From the NCBI GenBank assembly GCA_964652755.1, contig CAZZBP010000082.1, positions 1-7,014 of the forward strand: a stretch of 7,014 nt of DNA, read 5' to 3'. This document shows positions 1-5,639 of this stretch, piece by piece. The DNA comes from UBA11795 sp964652755 (GTDB taxonomy: Bacteria; Chloroflexota; Dehalococcoidia; Lucifugimonadales; UBA826). Positions within the stretch are counted from its first letter, which is position 1; every line of letters begins with the position of its first letter. The notes beneath the pieces were generated by a model. The model worked only from the letters and a program-made list of their open reading frames with translations. It made no database searches and was not told the origin of the DNA. Both the position numbers and the translations under genes were made by a program.

Positions 1-377
1 ATATAAATCATTGCAGGAACTAAAATAAAAGCTCCTCCTACCCCCATGCCATGAACGATTCTACCTCTCGATATCATATCCGCTGTAGCCGCAGAATGGG
101 CAAGCGATACCGGATGCCTGAGTGCTCCTAACATGACCGCTGTCCCTAAACGTACTGTCGAAGTTCGAACAGCAAGGGCTGAAAGAGTAGTCAAGGGCTC
201 AAGTCTCGGTTTGGCCGTAAGACTGTCACCTAACCAGACAGAGTCAAGCCCAGCTTGTTCGGCCTCCTCAGCCATCAACAACACTTCTTCTATATCGTCT
301 GGCTGGATACCCTCCATCAAGAGGCCTCTAGTAGGCAACAAGACCCCGATTTTGGGCTTTTGGGGTGTCTCAAGCAT
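1..377 (-). CDS. LLM-class (luciferase-like) oxidoreductase, probably F420-dependent; N-terminal part, cut by window edge
   Basis: Reading leftward from ATG at 377-375 gives 125 codons with no stop before the window edge, about a third of a usual 300-350 aa family member. The start of the (beta/alpha)8 barrel is plain: strand 1 KIGVLLPTRG (residues 9-18), the helix-strand unit AEEAEQAGLDSVWLGDS (36-52), the RLEPLTTLSALAVRTSTVRLG stretch (58-78) and LRHPVSLAHSAATADMISRGR (86-106) followed by a glycine-rich GMGVGG. This pattern is typical of F420-dependent LLM enzymes (Fgd/Mer-like branch), which move hydride between F420H2 and a substrate; the substrate cannot be told. The ATG lies inside the end of cofC (shared ATGCTTGA, 8-nt overlap) with GGGAG six bases upstream, so it is probably translationally coupled. 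Being directly downstream of two F420 biosynthesis genes supports F420 as cofactor, but this is inference; FMN use remains possible. Confidence 0.88.
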   Translation of the reverse strand, partial: MLETPQKPKIGVLLPTRGLLMEGIQPDDIEEVLLMAEEAEQAGLDSVWLGDSLTAKPRLEPLTTLSALAVRTSTVRLGTAVMLGALRHPVSLAHSAATADMISRGRIVHGMGVGGAFILVPAMIY

Positions 378-1017
378 CACTCTCTCCCATTTCAATGATT
401 GGGGCAGCAAGTCTTGCCCTGAATCCCGGCTCAAGTTCTTCGCATCGGATTAAGTCGTCCTCCGTATCTAGATCAATAGATGCACCCAAAGGTTTGATAA
501 CCATGGTTTCTAATTCCATGTCTCGAGCAGATTTCAAATGTCTGTTGAAACTGTCATGTCCTAAAAGAGTCGTAAAGTCATTTTGTGCGGGAATTAACAT
601 GCAGCTTGTTCCTCCATCACCTGAGGAGGGAACAAGCACGAGTCGAGTCCCTTGCCGAGAGGCATCTATCACGGCATCAATGTCAATAGCCTTTACAAAG
701 GGAAGGTCCCCCGGGAGATATATTGCAGAAAACCCTTCGGACTCTCTTGCCTTTATCGAATCCATTAGATCTACATTCAGATCGTTCCCTAAGGATCTCG
801 TCCATTCAGCAAAATGCCTTGAAGCTATCCTTCTCACGTTAACACCGCCTCCCACTACAGTAACGGATTGAGCGGAAGATCCTCTTGCAGCTAATAGAAC
901 CCTTTTGAGCATATTCTTAACCAACGTTTCTCTTTGTGGCACAGAAAACAATTCTGATAATCGCGACTTTGCGCTGCATGGGGTTTTCATGGGAATGAGT
1001 ACAGCGATATTAGGCAC
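370..1017 (-). CDS. cofC: CofC/FbiD-type guanylyltransferase of coenzyme F420 biosynthesis (2-phospho-L-lactate or phosphoenolpyruvate)
   Basis: A 215-residue protein of normal CofC/FbiD length. The family joins GTP to 2-phospho-L-lactate (archaeal type) or phosphoenolpyruvate (mycobacterial type), making the activated diphospho-guanosine intermediate used by CofD in the cytoplasm. Visible family motifs are the nucleotide-binding IPMKTPCSAKSRL near the N-terminus (8-20), LPGDLP (101-106) at the metal-binding aspartate, SGDGGTSCML (132-141, usually DGGTNAL), GHDSFNRHL (153-161) and the C-terminal DLDTEDDL (182-189). The start is GTG at 1017-1015, only 4 nt after the cofD stop, with a modest AGAGG signal at the cofD end; the stop overlaps the next gene by 8 nt. 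This placement shows a cofD-cofC-LLM operon. Which phospho-acid is used cannot be read from sequence alone. Confidence 0.93.
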   Translation of the reverse strand: MPNIAVLIPMKTPCSAKSRLSELFSVPQRETLVKNMLKRVLLAARGSSAQSVTVVGGGVNVRRIASRHFAEWTRSLGNDLNVDLMDSIKARESEGFSAIYLPGDLPFVKAIDIDAVIDASRQGTRLVLVPSSGDGGTSCMLIPAQNDFTTLLGHDSFNRHLKSARDMELETMVIKPLGASIDLDTEDDLIRCEELEPGFRARLAAPIIEMGESDA

Positions 1018-1021
1018 GAAC

Positions 1022-1966
1022 TTACTTGCCTCTTTCTAGCTTGCAGATGTTCAAAACATATTCTGCAAGCTTGATCTTGTCATTTTCATCGACCATTACG
1101 GTGTCCGTGACATATGCTTTCATTCCCAAGGAATCAATATCAGCCACTAGCTCTGAGTCTTTGGTATCAATTACAAACAGATCACATAAGTCCCTGTACC
1201 ATCGGGCCACGCCAAGAGCAGACACATCATGCCCTAATTCCTCTAGCATTTTCGCGGCAGGGCCTTTGATAGCCTGTCCCCCTACGATGGGGCTTACAGC
1301 TACGCGAATGCCCATGAATCCTTTAATTAACTCACGAACAGTGGGAATTGCCAAAATAGGATCCACGCTTAAGAATGGGTTAGATGGGCAGAATACAATT
1401 ACATCCGCACTCACAAGCGCGTCCTGGAAAACTGGTGAAGGGTAGCAATCATCTGCCCCATCAAACTTCAGATATGCCACCTTTGGATCGCAATGATTCT
1501 TAACAAAATACTCTTGAAAAGACATCTCACTCTCTTCTGTACCAACTAACGTGCGCAGTCGGCCGTCCGTCATCGGTGAGATTGTATAATCCACTCCCAA
1601 AGCTGAGCAAAGAACGCCGCTGACCTCAGACAAAGTTTTACCTTTTCTCAACATCTGGGTCCTCATGATATGAGTAGCGAAGTCAAGATCACCAAGACTA
1701 AACCATCCTTCAGCTCCGTAGGTCCTAAGGCGTTCAAGGGTACGGAACGATTCACCTGTTATTCCCCAACCAGTTTCCGGATTGGAAATTCCAGCCATCG
1801 TATACATTACGGTGTCTAGATCAGGGGAAACATGAAGCCCAAAAAACTCTTCGTCATCACCAGTATTAACCACTACAGAAAGGTCTTCAGGTGAGAGCAA
1901 TCTGGATAATCCCAGAATAAGTTTTGCTCCACCAACTCCTCCCGCAAGAGCAAGTACAGCCGACAC
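1022..1966 (-). CDS. cofD: CofD/FbiA-type 2-phospho-L-lactate transferase of coenzyme F420 biosynthesis
   Basis: A 314-residue cytoplasmic enzyme of usual length that transfers the phospholactyl (or phosphoenolpyruvyl) group from the guanosine diphosphate carrier to the deazaflavin Fo, giving F420-0 or dehydro-F420-0. Motifs in order: LAGGVGGAK (7-15), NTGDDEEFFGLHVSPDLDT (34-52) with the conserved aspartates, the ETGWGITGESF segment (64-74), PMTD (131-134), CPSNPFLSVDPILAI (193-207) and SPIVGGQAIKGPAAKM (225-240); all are hallmarks of the CofD fold. It is the first gene of the leftward operon and cofC follows after 4 nt. The start taken is GTG at 1966-1964. A strong GGAGG (1983-1979) is 12 nt away, rather far, and an in-frame CTG at 1972-1970 is only 6 nt from it, so two further N-terminal residues are possible; an in-frame TGA right before CTG rules out anything longer. 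Confidence 0.96.
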   Translation of the reverse strand: MSAVLALAGGVGGAKLILGLSRLLSPEDLSVVVNTGDDEEFFGLHVSPDLDTVMYTMAGISNPETGWGITGESFRTLERLRTYGAEGWFSLGDLDFATHIMRTQMLRKGKTLSEVSGVLCSALGVDYTISPMTDGRLRTLVGTEESEMSFQEYFVKNHCDPKVAYLKFDGADDCYPSPVFQDALVSADVIVFCPSNPFLSVDPILAIPTVRELIKGFMGIRVAVSPIVGGQAIKGPAAKMLEELGHDVSALGVARWYRDLCDLFVIDTKDSELVADIDSLGMKAYVTDTVMVDENDKIKLAEYVLNICKLERGK

Positions 1967-1978
1967 GTCCAGTCAATA

Positions 1979-1983
1979 CCTCC
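1979..1983 (-). promoter_or_regulatory. Shine-Dalgarno sequence of cofD
   Basis: GGAGG on the minus strand is the strongest ribosome binding site seen in the window. It is 12 nt from the GTG used as cofD start and 6 nt from an in-frame CTG (1972-1970). The spacing favours CTG; codon preference and the family N-terminus favour GTG. Confidence 0.6.
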
Positions 1984-1996
1984 ATTTTAGTAAGTA

Positions 1997-2012
1997 TTCA
2001 GAATGTTCAGAA
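1997..2012. repeat. Short tandem direct repeat TTCAGAA, 9-bp period
   Basis: TTCAGAA occurs at 1997-2003 and again at 2006-2012, separated by TG. It overlaps the left arm of the 9-bp inverted repeat and is 30-45 bp upstream of the cofD start, where a regulator of the F420 operon could bind. Two copies of 7 bp are weak evidence and may be chance. Confidence 0.3.
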
Positions 2013-2025
2013 AGTATCTCACAGC

Positions 2026-2040
2026 TCGCCGAGTTGGCGA
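2026..2040. repeat. Short dyad (5-bp arms, 5-nt loop) in the cofD/recF gap
   Basis: TCGCC, GAGTT, GGCGA form a perfect small inverted repeat. There is no following T-run on either strand, so it is not a rho-independent terminator. Its place just upstream of the recF -10 box fits an operator, but the arms are short. Confidence 0.35.
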
Positions 2041-2058
2041 TATTTCTTACCAAGCACA

Positions 2059-2067
2059 TGCTAAAAT
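2059..2067 (+). promoter_or_regulatory. Candidate extended -10 promoter element for recF
   Basis: TGCTAAAAT matches the extended -10 pattern TGnTAtaaT in five of six hexamer positions plus the TG. There is no good -35 at 16-18 bp, which extended -10 promoters can tolerate; the nearest TTGGCG (2034-2039) is too far at 22 bp. Transcription would start near 2074, leaving a leader of about 24 nt with the GGAG site in it. Confidence 0.35.
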
Positions 2068-2084
2068 CCTGAATACTATCATAC

Positions 2085-2088
2085 GGAG
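2085..2088 (+). promoter_or_regulatory. Shine-Dalgarno site placing the recF start at ATT 2098
   Basis: GGAG lies 9 nt before the in-frame ATT at 2098 but 24 nt before the first in-frame ATG at 2113, too far for normal initiation. It is the main nucleotide evidence for the ATT start. Confidence 0.5.
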
Positions 2089-2097
2089 ACACCTCCA

Positions 2098-3264
2098 ATT
2101 CATATCTCCCGCATGTCCCTGTCAAATTTCCGAAACTACGCAAGCCTAGATCTTGACTTGCCTCCAGGCCCGACAATTGTTCAAGGCAGCAATGGACACG
2201 GCAAAAGCAATCTCCTTGAAGCAGTGTATGCCCTAGCCATAGCAAAGTCATCAAGAGCCGCTCTGGAACGAGATCTTGTAAATAAAACCTCTCTTGAAAA
2301 TCTAATCGATGGCTTCAGCTACGCCATGGTTGGCGCCACTGTGCTCAGCAAGGAATCTAGCGAACGCCTCGAGATTCACTACCGATCTCAGCCATCGGAA
2401 AACGAGGACGGGTACACAACACAAAAATTCATTAGGATCGATGGAATCCCGAAACGCTCCTCAGATCTAGTTGGCCGTCTCAATGCTGTACTTTTTTCAG
2501 TGGAAGATCTTGAATTGGTTTTCGGACGACCCTCCACACGTAGGCGTTATCTCGACATTCTTCTATCACAGATGGACAGGAAATATCTAAGAACCCTCCA
2601 AGAATATCAGCGGGCAACCACTCAGCGTAATCATCTACTAAGATCAATCCGAGAAGGCTTATCTGTTCCTTCTGAACTCGACTTTTGGGACGATCAGATT
2701 TCCAACTCAGGGAGTACAATCACCGCAGAAAGAGTTAAAGCAGTGAAAAGCCTATCTGAAAAATCAAGACCTCTGCACAGTGAAATAAGCGGGACGAATG
2801 AAAAGATGTGCTGTAATTATATTTCCTCTTCGTACATTCAAAGCGAGGACGAGCCATCGCTCATAGAGAAGTCAATAGCATCGGCTATTAGGAACGCTAG
2901 GAACAGAGATATTGCTCAAGGTTCCACATCGGTAGGACCCCACAGAGATGATATGAAAATTATGATTGAAGAGACTAACGCCGAAAGATTTGCATCTAGG
3001 GGACAAGCTCGTACAGCAATCCTAGCGTTGAAATTCGCAGAGGCACTTTTTCTGAAGGGGAAAAGAGGATCCGAACCGATTCTGCTGTTGGACGATTTAC
3101 TTTCTGAGCTCGACCTGGTCCGAAGAGAAAAGGTGATAAGGCACACTGCAGAATATGAACAATGCATAATTACCACTGCTGAGATAAATTCCGTACCTAG
3201 AACCTTCCTAAAGGAGGCGCACGAACTACAGGTGATTGATAACACCATAAGACCTTCCAGTTAA
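2098..3264 (+). CDS. recF: RecF, DNA replication/repair SMC-like ATPase
   Basis: RecF binds gapped DNA with RecO and RecR and helps load RecA at stalled forks. The 388-residue product has every ABC/SMC-type motif (numbered from the ATT start): N-terminal LSLSNFRNY-like segment (MSLSNFRNY at 6-14), Walker A GSNGHGKS (30-37), STSVGPHRDD (276-285), signature SRGQARTAILALKFAEA (from 300) and Walker B PILLLDDLLSELD (327-339). The first ATG (2113) would start inside the first beta strand. Five in-frame codons upstream, from ATT at 2098, read I-H-I-S-R and restore the family's usual M-x-(I/L)-x-x-L-x-L-x-N-F-R-N-Y opening. GGAG sits 9 nt before ATT, no ATG, GTG or TTG lies between it and the upstream in-frame stop at 2062-2064, so ATT is chosen. 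recF here is not in the common dnaA-dnaN-recF-gyrB order. Function is firm; the start is less so (2113 is the alternative). Confidence 0.95.
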   Translation: MHISRMSLSNFRNYASLDLDLPPGPTIVQGSNGHGKSNLLEAVYALAIAKSSRAALERDLVNKTSLENLIDGFSYAMVGATVLSKESSERLEIHYRSQPSENEDGYTTQKFIRIDGIPKRSSDLVGRLNAVLFSVEDLELVFGRPSTRRRYLDILLSQMDRKYLRTLQEYQRATTQRNHLLRSIREGLSVPSELDFWDDQISNSGSTITAERVKAVKSLSEKSRPLHSEISGTNEKMCCNYISSSYIQSEDEPSLIEKSIASAIRNARNRDIAQGSTSVGPHRDDMKIMIEETNAERFASRGQARTAILALKFAEALFLKGKRGSEPILLLDDLLSELDLVRREKVIRHTAEYEQCIITTAEINSVPRTFLKEAHELQVIDNTIRPSS

Positions 3265-3340
3265 TCGCCATTTTTAGAAGAGCGCCAACTTAGTTTATTT
3301 ATAGCAACATATGACGACTAGCGATAACTGTTAAAAGAAG

Positions 3341-4183
3341 ATGTCGAACAATCGTGACTGCCGCTCAGATAAAAATGTTCTAGCCGTAACCGCAAAAGCT
3401 GTTGCCGAGGCCGAGCACGTCGTTGCTTTAGTAGGCGCTGGACTGTCAGCTGAGAGTGGAATTCCTACCTTTAGAGGCCCAGCTGGCCTTTGGACAAAGC
3501 TTGGGGAACCAGCAATGAAAGGTTACGATGACTTCGTAAAAAACCCTGCGGAATGGTGGCGGCAAAACCTAGACCAACAATCTGAACCTGAACGAACAAA
3601 ATTCAGGGAAGCGATCGATAACGCGGAGCCAAATTCAGGACACTTCGCACTCGCGCAGTTAGAAGCAATAGGGGTGTTGAAGCACCAGATCACCCAGAAC
3701 GTCGACAATTTACACTTTCGGGCCGGTTCGAGTTCGGTATCCGAAATACACGGGAATCGAACAAAGCTACGTTGCATAAACTGCGAAACAAGGTGGCACA
3801 GGAACTCATTTCCTGGCGGAGATATTACCTTCAGTAGTTTAGAAACTAATTTAGGAAAGTTTCCTTCCTGTACTAATTGCGGTGGTCCTGTGAAATCAGA
3901 TACTGTTATGTTCGGAGAACCCATTCCTAAATGTGTTTTAACGAAGTGTTTCCAACATGCTTCCCAAAGTGATTGTATGCTGGTGATAGGAACATCAGCC
4001 ACTGTTTACCCAGCAGCAGGATTTCCGGAGGAGGTGAGAGCTTCGGGGGGATTTGTCGTTGAGGTCAATCCCAACGAGACTCAATTATCAAAAATAGCCA
4101 CCCATATCCTGCGTGGACCAACCGGAGTAACGCTACCGGCACTAGTATCCAAAGTAGCCGAGATCGTAGGAAAATCCAACTAG
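3341..4183 (+). CDS. Sir2-family NAD-dependent protein deacylase (sirtuin), zinc-binding
   Basis: A 280-residue cytoplasmic sirtuin; such enzymes use NAD to remove acyl groups from lysines, releasing nicotinamide and O-acyl-ADP-ribose. NAD-binding GAGLSAESGIPTFRG is at 32-46, followed by GLW (49-51); TQNVDNLHFRAG is at 118-129 and the catalytic histidine is H137 in EIHGN. Two CxxC pairs (C145/C148 and C177/C180) make the structural zinc site; then come MFGEPIP (190-196), GTSATVYPAAGFP (217-229) and VEVNP (240-244). The common QNxDGLH glycine is asparagine here (N123), and the usual RPDVV-type segment is KSDTV (185-189). No Y-x-x-R pair marking SIRT5-like desuccinylases is evident, so general deacetylation is likelier. 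It starts 76 nt after recF with a poor, very close AAGAAG ribosome site; the 76-nt gap shows no clear promoter or terminator. Its stop abuts the next start codon. Confidence 0.95.
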   Translation: MSNNRDCRSDKNVLAVTAKAVAEAEHVVALVGAGLSAESGIPTFRGPAGLWTKLGEPAMKGYDDFVKNPAEWWRQNLDQQSEPERTKFREAIDNAEPNSGHFALAQLEAIGVLKHQITQNVDNLHFRAGSSSVSEIHGNRTKLRCINCETRWHRNSFPGGDITFSSLETNLGKFPSCTNCGGPVKSDTVMFGEPIPKCVLTKCFQHASQSDCMLVIGTSATVYPAAGFPEEVRASGGFVVEVNPNETQLSKIATHILRGPTGVTLPALVSKVAEIVGKSN

Positions 4184-4597
4184 ATGACAAACCTCAGAGT
4201 CTCCACCATCCTCTCTGGCCTTGCTCATATTTCAACTATGGCCGCAGCATTCATACTTTTGTTCATTCCCTTTTACTCAGGGGGTGAAACTATAGATAGC
4301 GGAGGCGGGTTGACACAGATCTCGGGCAGCAATGTAACCTTACTAGAGGCTAACGGAGGAAGCTTACTTTTCGTGTTGATTTTCCCCTGGCTAACGACGG
4401 GTGTCGCAGTTTTTTCGACTATCATGGGTGCCCCTCAAAAGTTGGAATACTCCAGAGTCTTATGGAGATGGCGGTCGTACTCCTGGGCGGCCTCAATAGT
4501 CCTCCTCGCGTTCGTTTTTCTCAGCTTTTCGACCGTAGGATTGTTTTATATACCCGCATTGCTGTTAACAATTAGCGCTGCATTCTTCAATAGATAG
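4184..4597 (+). CDS. Small membrane protein of unknown function, four predicted helices
   Basis: A 137-residue protein I do not recognise. Hydrophobic stretches at about 10-31, 59-80, 101-117 and 119-135 suggest four membrane helices. The segment between helices 1 and 2 (about 32-58) is polar and rich in Gly, Ser and Thr (GGETIDSGGGLTQISGSN), and the turn between helices 2 and 3 (82-99) carries K, R and W residues. The positive-inside rule puts the K/R-rich turn in the cytoplasm and the glycine-rich loop outside. ATG follows the sir2 TAG with no gap, and the only ribosome-site-like AGGA is about 12 nt upstream within sir2, so translation is probably coupled. The pairing suggests co-expression but not function. 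The uninterrupted frame, hydrophobic pattern and tight packing support a real gene. Confidence 0.75.
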   Translation: MTNLRVSTILSGLAHISTMAAAFILLFIPFYSGGETIDSGGGLTQISGSNVTLLEANGGSLLFVLIFPWLTTGVAVFSTIMGAPQKLEYSRVLWRWRSYSWAASIVLLAFVFLSFSTVGLFYIPALLLTISAAFFNR

Positions 4598-4607
4598 GAA
4601 AATTATT

Positions 4608-5611
4608 ATGAAATATGACGTGATCGTAGTTGGAGCGGGTTCTGCCGGCGCGTTCTTGCGTCTCCTCTTTTTGAAGACTCGTCGATTTCTGTTCTACTCC
4701 TCGAAGCAGGGCCTGACTACTCCGATTTTGAAAAATTGCCAGCTGATCTCAAAAACGGTTGGAGAACTGGGGCGGACCTTGTGGTTGGAGGAAAACACGA
4801 CTGGAATCTGACGAACAGAGCATCCCCATTATCGTCAAAAATGGAAGTACCCCGGGGTCGCGTAACAGGGGGAACGAGCGCCATCAACGGTCAGGTTTTC
4901 CTAAGACCTAGTCCCAACGACTTAGAAAGATGGGTCGAAATAGGTAACGACGAATGGTCGTAAGATAAGGCACTACACAACATGATCAAAATTGAAACAG
5001 ATCTCGATTTTGGTGGCGACTTCCATGGCAAGGACGGGCCTATCCTTGTACATAGACACCCGCTTGACAGCCTGACGGATGATCAACTGGCCTTTTACCA
5101 AGCTTGCAGTCATCTCAGGTTCCCAGAGAATCCTGATCATAACTTACCAGATGCCACCCGAGTCGGTCCATATTCTCTAAACAATCCGGGGGCGTCAGGT
5201 TTAGCACCGCCCTGGGGTATCTTGGGCAAAAATGAAATCGTATTGTGTGCCGGAGCTATTGAGTCCCCTCATTTGCTGATGATTTCGGGAGTTGGCCCTT
5301 CTGATCAGCTCGAAAAACACGGATACCCATCACGTTCAACTCGCCTGCAGTAGGAAGAAATCTTCCTGATCATCCAACAGTACATACTATGTAGAATCAT
5401 TCTCCTTCATTCAATACCCTCGACCAATCTGTTGGACCGCAAAAAGTGGCTTTACACTACAAATCTGAAAGCTCCCTTTATGAGAATGACATGATAATGG
5501 TCAAGGGTGGCAGACGTTTCTATCCTGCCCGATTGTCCCCGGGCTAACACAAATATCGCAGCTATTACTATAGGAGAACGCGTGGCCGATTTCATCAAAC
5601 GAGGCGGATGA
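4608..5611 (+). pseudogene. Decayed GMC-family (choline/alcohol dehydrogenase-like) FAD oxidoreductase
   Basis: Fragments in correct family order span three frames. The ATG (4608, AGGA 7 nt upstream) opens KYDVIVVGAGSAGA, the FAD-binding Rossmann motif. A one-base loss near 4650 shifts to VLLLEAGPDYSDFEKLPADL and on through VPRGRVTGGTSAINGQVF. TAA at 4961-4963 interrupts EWS-x-DKALHNM in the same frame. DFHGKDGPILVHRHP and PDHNLPDATRVGPY follow, then a deletion of roughly 60-70 codons near 5190-5235 before NEIVLCAGAIESPHLLMISG. A second one-base loss at 5321-5325 shifts to ITFNSPAVGRNLPDHP; TAG follows at 5392-5394. After SSLYENDMIM a deletion of perhaps 150 codons near 5497-5510 leads, in a third frame, to the genuine C-terminus VSILPDCPRANTNIAAITIG, ending at TGA 5609-5611. 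The total is 1.0 kb against about 1.55-1.6 kb when intact. The HPxGT catalytic region lies in the second deletion, so no active enzyme can be made. Confidence 0.93.
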
Positions 5612-5639
5612 TAAACCTTAGGACTCTATCTGATATTTT

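Larger units (their letters stand above)
1993..2077. repeat. 9-bp perfect inverted repeat bracketing the divergent region
   Basis: AGTATTCAG at 1993-2001 is exactly matched on the opposite strand by CTGAATACT at 2069-2077. The arms are 67 bp apart and their centre (about 2035) nearly coincides with the centre of the small TCGCC/GGCGA dyad (2026-2040). A weaker pair, AGAAAGTATC (2009-2018) and GATATTTCT (2039-2047), also matches apart from one bulged base. The right arm falls at the expected recF transcription start, where a bound protein could repress. The regulatory role is conjecture. Confidence 0.4.
1967..2097. promoter_or_regulatory. Divergent intergenic control region between cofD and recF
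   Basis: This 131-bp gap is the only divergent junction in the window, so promoters for both the leftward F420 operon and rightward recF should lie here. It contains a perfect 9-bp inverted repeat (1993-2001 and 2069-2077), a short hairpin-like dyad (2026-2040) near the middle, a 9-bp-period direct repeat (1997-2012), an extended -10 box for recF and Shine-Dalgarno sites at both ends. For cofD only a weak -10-like GATACT preceded by TG is seen on the minus strand (about 2013-2018), without a convincing -35. That promoters are present is inferred from gene orientation. Confidence 0.6.

Noticed and set aside
365..871. A 168-codon plus-strand frame opposite cofC
   Set aside because: It is antisense to a gene with clear CofC motifs and has a low-complexity Ser-rich translation typical of a shadow frame.
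1973..2254. A 93-codon minus-strand frame overlapping the recF start and the divergent region
   Set aside because: It lies opposite the conserved RecF N-terminus including Walker A, resembles no family and is Cys/Leu-rich in the way antisense frames often are.
3265..3340. A promoter or terminator in the recF-sir2 gap
   Set aside because: AT-rich stretches such as TTTATTTATAG are present but no -35/-10 pair with sensible spacing and no stem followed by a T-run.
3523..4002. A 159-codon minus-strand frame opposite sir2
   Set aside because: It is antisense to the sirtuin catalytic core; its open length follows from the sirtuin codon pattern.
4640..4963. Programmed frameshifting, stop readthrough or recoding in the GMC gene
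   Set aside because: No slippery heptamer or recoding stem is seen, and the internal deletions, one including the catalytic region, would still leave no functional enzyme.
4608..5353. Three separate short genes (67, 75 and 123 codons) instead of one broken gene
   Set aside because: Joined in order they give one GMC oxidoreductase; only the first has a ribosome site and none alone is a complete domain.
5612..5639. A terminator between the GMC remnant and the convergent LLM gene
   Set aside because: The 28 bp contain a few T residues but no inverted repeat able to form a stem on either strand.
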